From IMG/VR virus record IMGVR_UViG_3300031974_002706, positions 1 to 41,380 of that record: a stretch of 41,380 nucleotides of DNA. One strand, written 5' to 3'. The notes beneath the pieces are model-generated. The model searched no databases. It had not been told where the DNA came from and saw only the letters and a program-made list of their open reading frames with translations. Below, one piece after another: positions 17,252 to 25,310 of this stretch. How positions within the stretch are numbered: the first letter of the stretch is position 1; every line of letters starts with the position of its first letter. This DNA comes from a virus. The position numbers and the translations under genes were made by a program.

Positions 17252-18931
17252 ATGGATATAATTACAGATTTAGATACACAAAGAGAATATATTGTAACAG
17301 TTAAGAAAGGCGTTAACTGGAGAGAAGTTCACGCTGATTTAATTAATGATACATCAACAGACGATTCAGTTGATTCAACCATAGTTCCTGATAGAGTTTG
17401 CGAATGTTGTAAAGAAAGACCTAACAATCCAAGAAACACTCATTACCACTTAACAGAAACTGAAGCACGTAAACTAAGACAAGACCCAAGAATCGTTGAT
17501 GTTCTTGCTGTAGAAACAATTCCGGAAATTCAGCCAAGAGCATTTCAAGACGGACAGTTTAATAGAAACAGTTCGAGTTTTGGAACACACGATAACTGGG
17601 GATTGCTCCGTCATGTAAACGAAACAAATGTTTATCAAAACAGCACAAGCGATCCTGGTGGAACTTATGATTATGTTCTCGACGGTACTGGTGTTGACGT
17701 TGTTATTATTGATACAGGTATTCAAGTAGGACATCCTGAATGGGAAGATGCAAACGGTGTATCAAGATTAAAACAAGTTGATTGGTATAACATCAGTGGA
17801 GTAACAGGTACACAACCTGCAAATTTTTATACAGATACAAATGGTCATGGAACACACTGCATTGGCACAATGGCAGGTAAAAACTTTGGCTGGGCAAAGA
17901 ATGCTGACATTTATAATTTTACACTCTATGCAAATGCCAATAACATAGGTTGGGCAGATATGATTGATATCTTGACTTCTTGGCATACCAAGAAAAATGA
18001 TGTTAACGATGCGGCATATACCGGAAGACCAACAGTGGTTAATATGAGTTTTGGTTATGTATGGTATATAGACACAAGCACAACTCCAAATCAAATTAAG
18101 TTTGCAAGTACCGGTACAGGATATGATATCACCGGCGGCCGTTACAGAGGTGTTACCCATACAGACACAACATATACAAATCTTAGACAGTATGGTATTA
18201 ATGGAGAATATCAAGGCGGAACACTATACGGATTTCCAAGAAAGTTTGCATCAGAAGATGCAGATGTTGAAACGCTTATTAACAACGGAATTCATGTATG
18301 TTGTGCCGCTGGGAATGATAGCATGAAATGTGATGTTCCGGGTGGTGTAGACTATGACAATTACATAGCATTTACATTCTCAGGACAAACATACTATATG
18401 TATTATCACAGAGGCGGAACACCATCCACAGTAGAAGGTGGTAATGTATTTTCAGGACCTTCAGTAAACCCACCAGAGGATAATCCAGCAGGCGATATCA
18501 ATGAAGGATTTTATGTAGGTGCTGTTGACAATACAGCAACACTACAAAATAGTGTTTATGTAGATAACAAAACATCATTCAGTCAATCAGGTCCAATGGT
18601 AAACATTTATACTGTTGGAAGATACGTTATAAGTGCCCAACCAAATAATATGGGATCAACTTATTCCTACGATTCAAATTGGCGCCAATCAAAATATTCA
18701 GGCACTTCAATGGCGGCACCACAGATGGTAGGTATGATTGCTTGTTTATTACAAGCACATCCTGATTGGACTCCTGGGCAAGTTAAATCATATTTCGAAA
18801 ACAATGCAGTTGCTAATATGCGTGATACTGGTGCTAATAACGATTATCAAGTAAGTTCTACCATACATGGAGGACCAAACAGAATAGCATATTTTCCAAT
18901 GAATGGGCAGAAACCATTTGATTATAGTTAA
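17252..18931 (+). CDS. subtilisin-like serine protease (S8 family)
   Basis: This 559-residue protein has a complete S8 catalytic set: D154 (VVIIDTGIQVGHPEW), H199 (NGHGTH), oxyanion N355 (CAAGND) and S486 (GTSMAAP). About 105 residues precede the domain; a cluster of cysteines lies at 50-53, and the N-terminal part could be a propeptide or virion-docking region. No signal peptide is evident. It lies between fibre genes and is co-oriented and tightly spaced with them, so a role as a virion-borne or maturation protease is likely. It may process the giant neighbour or degrade host surface protein. Confidence 0.9.
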   Translation: MDIITDLDTQREYIVTVKKGVNWREVHADLINDTSTDDSVDSTIVPDRVCECCKERPNNPRNTHYHLTETEARKLRQDPRIVDVLAVETIPEIQPRAFQDGQFNRNSSSFGTHDNWGLLRHVNETNVYQNSTSDPGGTYDYVLDGTGVDVVIIDTGIQVGHPEWEDANGVSRLKQVDWYNISGVTGTQPANFYTDTNGHGTHCIGTMAGKNFGWAKNADIYNFTLYANANNIGWADMIDILTSWHTKKNDVNDAAYTGRPTVVNMSFGYVWYIDTSTTPNQIKFASTGTGYDITGGRYRGVTHTDTTYTNLRQYGINGEYQGGTLYGFPRKFASEDADVETLINNGIHVCCAAGNDSMKCDVPGGVDYDNYIAFTFSGQTYYMYYHRGGTPSTVEGGNVFSGPSVNPPEDNPAGDINEGFYVGAVDNTATLQNSVYVDNKTSFSQSGPMVNIYTVGRYVISAQPNNMGSTYSYDSNWRQSKYSGTSMAAPQMVGMIACLLQAHPDWTPGQVKSYFENNAVANMRDTGANNDYQVSSTIHGGPNRIAYFPMNGQKPFDYS

Positions 18932-18932
18932 G

Positions 18933-18940
18933 GATAAATA
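18933..18940 (+). promoter_or_regulatory. late promoter box, leaderless position
   Basis: GATAAATA ends five bases before ATG 18946, so the predicted first mRNA base is the A of the start codon. The stretch AGGATAAATATTAGTATG differs by one base from the site at 26218-26235. AGGA upstream could serve only read-through transcripts. Confidence 0.6.
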
Positions 18941-18945
18941 TTAGT

Positions 18946-19611
18946 ATGACAATACAAACAGTTAATATCGGCGGCGTAGCAAATGACGGAACAGGTGATG
19001 ATCTAAGAGAAGCCTTTGTAAAAGTTAATAATAATTTTGCAGAACTTGACTCACGTAATCCTGAACAAACAACAGCATCTAATCTTGGTACTGTTGGCGA
19101 AGGTGTATTTAAAGATAAAGAAGGTTTTGATCTACGCTTTAAAAAAATTGTTGCAGGAGGAAATGTAACTGTTACAGCAGATTCTACAGGCGTAATTATT
19201 TCAAGTGTAGGCGGCTTACAACAATTAACTGTTGCAACTGATTCTGGAAATATTACACTTGCAGAAGGTGATACATTTACGATTTCCGGTGGTACTAATA
19301 CAAGCACTCAAACAAACGGTGCAAGTGGTATTACTATTAATTCTGTTACAGAATTATCAACAGATGCAACTCCACAACTTGGCGGTCACTTAGACGGACA
19401 AGGTAATGATATTACAAATGTTAGAAATCTACAAAGTTTAGTTTATAATGTAGATGTACGTGATATTTACGGATTTAACTTTTCCACGATAACTGGCGAT
19501 ACTTCAAGCATTATTGAATTTTTAAGTGCATCTGCAGATGTTGATTTAGGCACAATAACTGCACCATCTACAGTAAATATAGACGTAGGAACTATTACAA
19601 ATCCATTATAA
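18946..19611 (+). CDS. small virion structural protein with shared N-terminal motif
   Basis: This 221-residue protein begins with the same motif as the fibre genes upstream (TVNIGGVANDGTGDDLREAF, then VNNNFAELD). The rest is Thr/Ser/Gly-rich beta-type sequence with ATPQLGGHLDGQGNDITNV near residue 142, a pattern also seen as DLQPQLGGFLDG in the 2221-residue protein. It is likely a short fibre or adaptor in the same appendage. A late box sits directly before the ATG. Confidence 0.78.
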   Translation: MTIQTVNIGGVANDGTGDDLREAFVKVNNNFAELDSRNPEQTTASNLGTVGEGVFKDKEGFDLRFKKIVAGGNVTVTADSTGVIISSVGGLQQLTVATDSGNITLAEGDTFTISGGTNTSTQTNGASGITINSVTELSTDATPQLGGHLDGQGNDITNVRNLQSLVYNVDVRDIYGFNFSTITGDTSSIIEFLSASADVDLGTITAPSTVNIDVGTITNPL

Positions 19612-19628
19612 GCATAGTCAAAGATTCC

Positions 19629-19636
19629 GATAAATA
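19629..19636 (+). promoter_or_regulatory. late promoter box
   Basis: GATAAATA followed by C lies 20 bases before ATG 19657, with AAGGA between them as ribosome-binding site. Confidence 0.65.
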
Positions 19637-19656
19637 CTACTGAATAAGGAATTAAA

Positions 19657-22203
19657 ATGGCTACAATCTGGACACAAAAAACAGGATCTAATCTCGGTAT
19701 ATTTGCTGAAAATGCATCTATACGTTTTGCCTTACCATTAAACACTACCAGCAACACAATTAATAATGTAAAAGTTATCACTGGTCAATTGCCAGGAGGC
19801 TTGCGCCTTGAAGGATTGTTTATTGTAGGTACACCATTTGAAGTACAAAGATTGACAGAATCTAAATTTGTACTTAGAGCAACTGACAGTAGTGGTGCTA
19901 TTGAAGATCGAACATTTAGCATTTTAATCGACGGTGCTGATGAACCTGTCTGGACAACACCAGAAGGGTTATTACCTGTTGATCCTAACGAAAAATATTT
20001 TGTTCTTGATAATACACTGCTTGATTTTAAATTACAAGCAATTGATCCTGACTTACCAGCAGGTGATGAATTAGAATATTTTATTGCAGATGACGAAGGA
20101 GAATTACCTCCTGGAGTAAGATTGACTACTGATGGTAGACTTGTTGGTGTTGTAGAACCTGTACTTGCTTTAGATACAAGAGCAGGAAGCGGACACTATG
20201 ATGCAAATGTTTACGGAACGTTTCCTTTTGATTTTGGTGAAAGAAGTGCAAACGGTTTTGATAGTTTCTTTTATGATACAAGAATATATGATGACAGAAT
20301 TCCTACAAAGCAACCTCGTAAATTAAATCGCTTTTATGAATTTATTGTAAGTGTTTCAGATGGAGATACAATAGCAAAACGTAAATTTAAAATTTACCTT
20401 GTAGGTGATGATTTCTTAAGAGCAGACAATACAAAATTACAAATTGCAAATGGATTGTTTACTGCTGATAACACATATCTAAGAACACCATTATGGCTAA
20501 CACCAGAAAATCTTGGATTTAGAAGAGCCAATAACTATCTAACATTTTTTCTTGATGTATTAGATACAGAAACTATTGCTGGTAGACTTGTATATACATT
20601 AGAACAAAACAATGACGACAACACGCCAAGTGAATTACCTCCGGGTATGACATTAGATAGCACCACTGGCGAAATTGCAGGTCGTGTTCCTTATCAACCT
20701 GCTGTAACAAAAGAATACAAGTTTACAATCAAAGCGACACGTTTCGGCGGTGTTCCTGAAACAATTTTAGCAAGTAAAAATAAAACCTTTAGAGTTAAAA
20801 TACTTGGTGAAGTAGATTCAACTATTAAATTTTTAACACCAAGTAATTTAGGAAACATTAGTGCAAACTTTATTTCAACACTTGCTATAAAAGCAGAAAC
20901 TTCAGTTCCAGATTCAAGATTAATTTATAGTGTAGTAACAGGATCTTTACCACCAGGTTTACAATTAGACATTAGTGGTGAAATTATAGGCAAAGTAAAT
21001 CAATTTGGTACTGCTGATAAACCAGGACTTACTACTCTTGACAGCGGAACTATGACGTTTGATGGTGCAAAAACTATTATTGATAGAGAATTTAAGTTTA
21101 CAGTAAAAGCGGAAGATAGATTTGGCTTTAGTGCAGTCGAACAAGAATTTACAATTGATGTTTTAGATCCAGATGATAATCTATATAGTAACTTGTTTAT
21201 GAAGCCATTTATGAATCAGACAAAACGTAACGAGTACACAGCATTTATTTCTGATCCAAATATTTTTCCACCTGATTTAATTTATAGAAGCGGTGACCCA
21301 GAATTTGGTGTGCAAAAAGATATTAAGATGTTAGCATATGCTGGCATACTTACACAAGATATCAGAAACTATGTTGCCGCGGCGGCCAAGAATCATAAAA
21401 GAAGAAAATACAAAATTGGTGAAATTAAAAAAGCAGTTGCTAAAAATCCAGGAACAAATGATGTTGTTTATGAAGTTATATACGTAGAGGTTATTGATCC
21501 GTATATGCCTACAAATGGTAATACAGCAAAATCAATTAATGTTTCAAAGGCTAATAAAAGAATTACTGTTGATAGTGTACAGTTTGAATCTTTAGATGAT
21601 AATAGTGCATTAGGAAGCGGTCAAAGTTCATTTAGTTTAGATGTTCGAGGAGTTGGAACACCAACAATTGAAGTTAAAAGTATTGGTAACGATTTAGAAA
21701 TTGTAACCAGAGGAGGTCGTGTTGTATTTCCTACAGTTGGTAATATTAAAGTTATACTACGAAATGGTTCTACTGTAGTTTCTGAACAGGTTTTTAGCAT
21801 TGAAAAAGCAGAGCCATATAGATTTAGACCAATATCAAATACATTAAAAGTTGACAGCGATGCTATTCAAGTTAGCCAAAATACCAGTAATAAAAAATAT
21901 ATTTCAAATATTAAAAATATGCGAGATAGAATCAGCGAAACAGGTATTACAGAACGTGACTTTTTACCACTATGGATGCGTACAGCACAAGAAAACAGTA
22001 TTCAAGAATTGGGCTATATTACTGCTATACCCATTGCGTACTGTAAACAAGGAAACGCTGATCAGATCTTATTAAATATTAAAAACCAAGATTTCAATTT
22101 CAATAGTATTGACTTTGATATTGATAGATATATAGTAGATAGCACTACAGGTAAGAGTCAAGAACAATATATCCTGTTCGCAAACTACGAGTACAACATA
22201 TAA
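19657..22203 (+). CDS. virion protein with putative-Ig (He_PIG) repeats
   Basis: This 848-residue protein contains at least four beta-sandwich-like repeats marked by a proline-glycine turn: GQLPGGLRLEGLFIVGTP, ELPPGVRLTTDGRLVGVV, ELPPGMTLDSTTGEIAGRV and SLPPGLQLDISGEIIGKV. This pattern fits He_PIG/cadherin-like domains. The C-terminal third (after about residue 520) is less repetitive and has basic segments such as KNHKRRKYKIGEIKKAV. It is probably a structural tail or baseplate component that binds carbohydrate or another virion protein. It has its own late promoter. Confidence 0.8.
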   Translation: MATIWTQKTGSNLGIFAENASIRFALPLNTTSNTINNVKVITGQLPGGLRLEGLFIVGTPFEVQRLTESKFVLRATDSSGAIEDRTFSILIDGADEPVWTTPEGLLPVDPNEKYFVLDNTLLDFKLQAIDPDLPAGDELEYFIADDEGELPPGVRLTTDGRLVGVVEPVLALDTRAGSGHYDANVYGTFPFDFGERSANGFDSFFYDTRIYDDRIPTKQPRKLNRFYEFIVSVSDGDTIAKRKFKIYLVGDDFLRADNTKLQIANGLFTADNTYLRTPLWLTPENLGFRRANNYLTFFLDVLDTETIAGRLVYTLEQNNDDNTPSELPPGMTLDSTTGEIAGRVPYQPAVTKEYKFTIKATRFGGVPETILASKNKTFRVKILGEVDSTIKFLTPSNLGNISANFISTLAIKAETSVPDSRLIYSVVTGSLPPGLQLDISGEIIGKVNQFGTADKPGLTTLDSGTMTFDGAKTIIDREFKFTVKAEDRFGFSAVEQEFTIDVLDPDDNLYSNLFMKPFMNQTKRNEYTAFISDPNIFPPDLIYRSGDPEFGVQKDIKMLAYAGILTQDIRNYVAAAAKNHKRRKYKIGEIKKAVAKNPGTNDVVYEVIYVEVIDPYMPTNGNTAKSINVSKANKRITVDSVQFESLDDNSALGSGQSSFSLDVRGVGTPTIEVKSIGNDLEIVTRGGRVVFPTVGNIKVILRNGSTVVSEQVFSIEKAEPYRFRPISNTLKVDSDAIQVSQNTSNKKYISNIKNMRDRISETGITERDFLPLWMRTAQENSIQELGYITAIPIAYCKQGNADQILLNIKNQDFNFNSIDFDIDRYIVDSTTGKSQEQYILFANYEYNI

Positions 22204-22207
22204 AGCA

Positions 22208-22215
22208 GATAAATA
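22208..22215 (+). promoter_or_regulatory. late promoter box
   Basis: GATAAATA lies four bases after the preceding stop. AGGAG follows at 22221-22225 and the gene starts at 22234. Confidence 0.65.
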
Positions 22216-22233
22216 AGTGTAGGAGAACACAAA

Positions 22234-22836
22234 ATGGCAAGTAATATTGATGAAGTAAGTATTAATTCGGAATATCCTATTGCAGGACAAGATAACGATT
22301 CACAAGGTTTTAGAGATAATTTTGGTATTATCAAAAATAACTTTGTAGCCGCAAAAAACGAAATTGAGGATCTCCAAGATAATACTGCTAAGAAAAACGA
22401 AGCAAATAACTTTTTAGGTAATAATATTACTAATGCTAATTTGGTTAACGTTTCAGAAGAGTTAAACGCAGGTGGTACTCTAAGTTCTTCACAAGATGTA
22501 AACTTTACACTTGGCCCTGTTCAAACATTTACAGTAGGAGGTGATATCACTTTAACTACAACAGATTGGCCAGAATCAGGTAAAGTTGGAAAAATCAGAT
22601 TAATTTTAATCAACGACGGTGAAGATCGAATTGTAACTATTGGTACAGAAGCAGGTAGTTCATTAAAATTTAATGCACGTTGGCCTAATAAATCTGGAGC
22701 AGGTACAGAAGGTGATCCTTATGTATTTGTAAACAACTTAACAGTTGATAGTCAGACTGATCCAGTAGTAATTGATTTTATGACTTATAATCAAGGGTCA
22801 TCAATTTTTGTAGATTATATCGGTAAATTTTACTAA
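22234..22836 (+). CDS. virion structural protein (200 residues)
   Basis: The N-terminus carries a divergent form of the shared appendage motif (ISVN-like SINSEYPIAGQDNDSQGFRD, then NFGIIKNNFVAAKNEIEDL). A coiled-coil-like stretch and a beta-rich C-terminus that ends SIFVDYIGKFY follow. Proteins of this type occur in T4-like marine phages next to fibre genes. The exact place in the particle is unknown. It overlaps the next gene by one base. Confidence 0.72.
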   Translation: MASNIDEVSINSEYPIAGQDNDSQGFRDNFGIIKNNFVAAKNEIEDLQDNTAKKNEANNFLGNNITNANLVNVSEELNAGGTLSSSQDVNFTLGPVQTFTVGGDITLTTTDWPESGKVGKIRLILINDGEDRIVTIGTEAGSSLKFNARWPNKSGAGTEGDPYVFVNNLTVDSQTDPVVIDFMTYNQGSSIFVDYIGKFY

Positions 22837-23060
22837 TGCTACACCCAATTGAAGACAATTTAGAAAAATACACTACTCCACAAGTTGAAGATAAGTTACA
22901 AGAACTATCCAAAAAGTTCTATATGACACGAAATCCAGAAGTCAAAAACCAAATGGCAACATTAATTGAAATGTATAGAATTGAATTAAGAAGCCGTTAT
23001 GCCAAAGAAATGGCAAAGAACCAAGATAAAGATCTTGACAATTTAATCAACATAAGTTAA
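22836..23060 (+). CDS. small conserved phage-type protein, function unknown
   Basis: This 74-residue, mostly helical, charged protein is read from an ATG overlapping the previous stop (TAATG). It has no cysteines, no membrane segment and no recognisable catalytic motif. The helix-rich pattern (VEDKLQELSKKFYMTRNPEV) suggests a small protein-binding or chaperone-type role, but this is a guess. The promoter of the next gene lies within its last codons. Confidence 0.6.
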   Translation: MLHPIEDNLEKYTTPQVEDKLQELSKKFYMTRNPEVKNQMATLIEMYRIELRSRYAKEMAKNQDKDLDNLINIS

Positions 23061-23063
23061 AAT
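23035..23063 (+). promoter_or_regulatory. sigma70-type promoter with nested inverted repeat
   Basis: TTGACA (23035-23040), 17 bases, TAAAAT (23058-23063), then six bases to ATG 23070. The -10 box lies in the loop of a perfect seven-base inverted repeat, CATAAGT (23051-23057) and ACTTATG (23066-23072), whose right arm includes the start codon. No ribosome-binding site is present. Confidence 0.7.
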
Positions 23064-23069
23064 ACACTT

Positions 23070-23627
23070 ATGCTTTTAAAAACAGATTCTAACGGAATAC
23101 CTATCTTCTCTAATAAGAACTTAATTGATATGATTTATCAAGGTCATATTGATAAGTGTCATGTTGTTCTTTGTGACCCAAATGATGAAATTGAAAAGTT
23201 CAACAAGTACTCGAAAGAATTTGGATCAATAGAATTAAAACAGTATATTCCAATTGATGTAGAACAAAAAGATTTTGATGATGTATGTCAAAGTGAATGG
23301 TTTATACCAAATGAATACAAAGAGATAAATCCTAACAAATGGTTAGAAGCAAAATTAATGGAACAACTACAAATAGATGATCCTGACGCTTTGCGTGATA
23401 CACAAGAGTGGATACGTGTTACTGAAGAACTAACAGAATTCTTTGCAAGAGGAATGTATCCTTTACTACAATATATGATTTATCTTGTAGACTTTATGCG
23501 TAAAAACAACATTGTGTGGGGTGTAGGACGTGGATCAAGTGTATCGAGTTATGTACTATATTTGATAGGTATACACAGAATTAATTCAATTCAGTTTGAC
23601 CTGGATTGGCGTGAGTTCTTAAGATAA
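23070..23627 (+). CDS. DNA polymerase III alpha subunit-like fragment
   Basis: The C-terminal half of this 185-residue protein matches the start of the bacterial DnaE polymerase domain: RVTEELTEFFARGMYPL, a hydrophobic helix, then VWGVGRGSSVSSYVLYLIGI and SIQFDLDWREFLR. In DnaE this GRGS region lies just before the catalytic aspartate motif (PDFDVDF), which is absent because the gene ends there. It therefore cannot be a polymerase by itself. Small proteins like this recur in T4-like marine phages; a decoy or clamp/replisome-binding role is possible but unproven. It is read from a near-leaderless early-type promoter. Confidence 0.7.
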   Translation: MLLKTDSNGIPIFSNKNLIDMIYQGHIDKCHVVLCDPNDEIEKFNKYSKEFGSIELKQYIPIDVEQKDFDDVCQSEWFIPNEYKEINPNKWLEAKLMEQLQIDDPDALRDTQEWIRVTEELTEFFARGMYPLLQYMIYLVDFMRKNNIVWGVGRGSSVSSYVLYLIGIHRINSIQFDLDWREFLR

Positions 23628-23630
23628 ATA
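23623..23630 (+). promoter_or_regulatory. late promoter box overlapping a stop codon
   Basis: GATAAATA followed by C overlaps the TAA (23625-23627) of the polymerase-like fragment. AGGAG lies between it and the ATG at 23653. Confidence 0.65.
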
Positions 23631-23652
23631 CTCACATAATAGGAGAATAACT

Positions 23653-24030
23653 ATGGCAGTAAAACAAACAGGTCGTAAGGTTTATAAAACAATGCAAGGT
23701 AAAGCAGTTGATATGGACTTATTACGCCAAAAGAACGAACTTACTCCTGCTGTTGGTAATGCCCGTGTTAATGCACGTGGTGATGAATTAGGACCAGGCG
23801 GAAAGATTATTCGTAAACGTGAAGATGTACTTGCAGATTATTATAGAGATAATCCAGAAAGAGTTCAAGATGAACTTCCTGTAGCAAAGAAATCGGAACC
23901 AGTCGCTACCGTTGTTGAAGAAAAACCTGCTCCAAAGAAGACTGCAAAACAAAAAGTAGAAGAAGTTCAAGCAGTTGACGAAGATTGGGTTGAAGACGAC
24001 GAAGGCAATTTTGTTAAAAAAGGTGAGTAA
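23653..24030 (+). CDS. conserved phage-type protein, function unknown
   Basis: This 125-residue protein has a basic, conserved-looking N-terminal half (MAVKQTGRKVYKTMQGKAVD, then LTPAVGNARVNARGDELGPG) and a low-complexity Pro/Lys/Glu/Val-rich C-terminal half. That layout suggests a folded or nucleic-acid-binding head and a flexible tail. I recall similar proteins in T4-like marine phages, annotated only as hypothetical. It has its own late promoter and ends immediately before the GroES-like gene, which suggests a late or virion-assembly link. Confidence 0.65.
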   Translation: MAVKQTGRKVYKTMQGKAVDMDLLRQKNELTPAVGNARVNARGDELGPGGKIIRKREDVLADYYRDNPERVQDELPVAKKSEPVATVVEEKPAPKKTAKQKVEEVQAVDEDWVEDDEGNFVKKGE

Positions 24031-24435
24031 ATGGCAATTAATCTAAATGCTATCAAAGGTACAGTTAGACCTTTGCACGACAGGTTAATGGTTTCCGATA
24101 TGGAGTTCGGAGAAGTTACAACAAAGGGAGGAATTATTCTTCCAAGTGATGATGGCCAACAACACGGTATCAAACCTCGTTGGGCAAAGATTGTGTCCAT
24201 TGGACATGAGAATACAGATGATTACGAAGTTGGAGATTGGATTCTAATTGAACACGGACGTTGGTCAAGAGGATTTACAGTTGAAGATGAAAATGGAGAA
24301 CAAAAAGTTCTCCGAACAGTAGACGCTTCGGGTGTGTTAGGCGTAGCAGACGAACCGCCAAGCGATCTTGCATACTATGGTGACGCTATTGATTTAAGTG
24401 GTGATAGTCACCGTCCAGAAGATTTTGTAAACTAA
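24031..24435 (+). CDS. GroES/gp31-like co-chaperonin
   Basis: This 134-residue protein resembles Cpn10 co-chaperonins. It has VRPLHDRLMVSDMEFGEVTT, then GGIILPSDDGQQHGIKPRWA and a VGDWILIEHGRWSRGF strand. GGIILP in the mobile-loop region fits the hydrophobic tripeptide that docks into GroEL. T4 replaces host GroES with gp31 to fold its large capsid protein, and this gene may do the same. It extends beyond a standard 97-residue GroES with an acidic C-terminal tail. It is co-transcribed with the gene upstream, with no gap. Confidence 0.78.
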   Translation: MAINLNAIKGTVRPLHDRLMVSDMEFGEVTTKGGIILPSDDGQQHGIKPRWAKIVSIGHENTDDYEVGDWILIEHGRWSRGFTVEDENGEQKVLRTVDASGVLGVADEPPSDLAYYGDAIDLSGDSHRPEDFVN

Positions 24436-24445
24436 AGAGGTTAAA

Positions 24446-24856
24446 TTGTCAAACGTAGATCTTAATAAGTACAAAGAATTTGTACAAGAAGTAACAAGTT
24501 TAGAATCAAACAAAACTATGGTGTTAAAAAACACCATGGAAGAATTAGAAAAAGAAAGTGGTGTTAACATAGCACTACTGCTAACAGGTGCAATTGGTAT
24601 TGCATCAGAAGGAGGCGAGTTTAGTGAAATTGTTAAAAAATGTGTATTCCAAGGTAAACCACTTAACGATGAAACTAAGTTTCATGCTAAACGAGAACTT
24701 GGCGATATTATGTGGTATTGGATTAATTCTTGTAGGGCACTTGGCTTGGACCCTAATGAAGTCGTAGAAGAGAACGTTAACAAACTTAAGGCAAGATATC
24801 CAGGTGGCGAATTTGACGTACACTTTTCGGAAAATAGAAAAGAAGGCGACCTATAA
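24446..24856 (+). CDS. MazG-like nucleotide pyrophosphohydrolase
   Basis: This 136-residue protein has the paired acidic motif of MazG/dUTPase-like NTP pyrophosphohydrolases: E55-x-x-E58 (SEGGEFSEI) and E84-x-x-D87 (KRELGDIMWYW). These bind magnesium to cleave (d)NTPs to monophosphates. Phage MazG proteins are thought to adjust nucleotide pools or alarmone signals. The start is TTG 24446 behind AGAGG (24436-24440); the next in-frame ATG lies 25 codons later and would remove part of the first helix. Confidence 0.82.
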   Translation: MSNVDLNKYKEFVQEVTSLESNKTMVLKNTMEELEKESGVNIALLLTGAIGIASEGGEFSEIVKKCVFQGKPLNDETKFHAKRELGDIMWYWINSCRALGLDPNEVVEENVNKLKARYPGGEFDVHFSENRKEGDL

Positions 24857-24861
24857 AATAC

Positions 24862-24889
24862 TTGACTTTATCAAAAATTAGTGTATAAT
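24862..24889 (+). promoter_or_regulatory. sigma70-type promoter with nested inverted repeat
   Basis: TTGACT (24862-24867), 16 bases, TATAAT (24884-24889), then seven bases to ATG 24897. The -10 box lies between the arms TAGTGT (24879-24884) and ACACTA (24892-24897). No ribosome-binding site separates it from the gene. Confidence 0.7.
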
Positions 24890-24896
24890 AAACACT

Positions 24897-25310
24897 ATGA
24901 CAGTCGGTATAACATTCAGTACATTTGATCTATTTCATACAGGTCACGTTGCTATGCTCAAAGAAGCATCTGATCAGTGCAACCATTTAATTGTAGGACT
25001 ACAAACAGACCCTACTATAGATAGACCAGATAAGAACAAACCTATTCAATCTGTTTTTGAACGTTATGTTCAATTAGCAGGTTGTAAGTATATTAACGAA
25101 ATAATTCCATATTCAACTGAAAAAGATTTGGAAGATATATTACTAACATATACTATCCACAAACGCTTTATTGGCGAAGAATACAAATCAAAAGACTTTA
25201 CAGGTAAGCAGATTTGTGTTGACAAAGGCATAGAAATATATTATAATAAAAGGCAACACTCATTTAGTAGTACTAATTTGAGACAACGAATAGTAGAGGC
25301 AGGTAAATGA
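24897..25310 (+). CDS. cytidylyltransferase-like nucleotidyltransferase
   Basis: This 137-residue protein matches the short HxGH nucleotidyltransferases such as glycerol-3-phosphate cytidylyltransferase. It has GITFSTFDLFHTGH with H14 and H17, RYVQL near residue 60, and a C-terminal SSTNLRQRI matching the ISSTxxR motif. It should join a nucleotide (CTP or ATP) to a phosphorylated substrate; which one is not visible. It starts at or near the predicted first mRNA base and overlaps the clamp-loader gene by four bases (ATGA), so both share the early-type promoter. Confidence 0.85.
   Translation: MTVGITFSTFDLFHTGHVAMLKEASDQCNHLIVGLQTDPTIDRPDKNKPIQSVFERYVQLAGCKYINEIIPYSTEKDLEDILLTYTIHKRFIGEEYKSKDFTGKQICVDKGIEIYYNKRQHSFSSTNLRQRIVEAGK

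Noticed and set aside
17474-18214. Two minus-strand frames (86 and 148 codons) inside the subtilase gene
   Set aside because: They are antisense to a protein with a complete catalytic triad; their cysteine- and isoleucine-rich products look like shadows.
7259-18931. A diversity-generating retroelement acting on the fibre genes
   Set aside because: No reverse transcriptase gene and no template/variable repeat pair was seen in the window.
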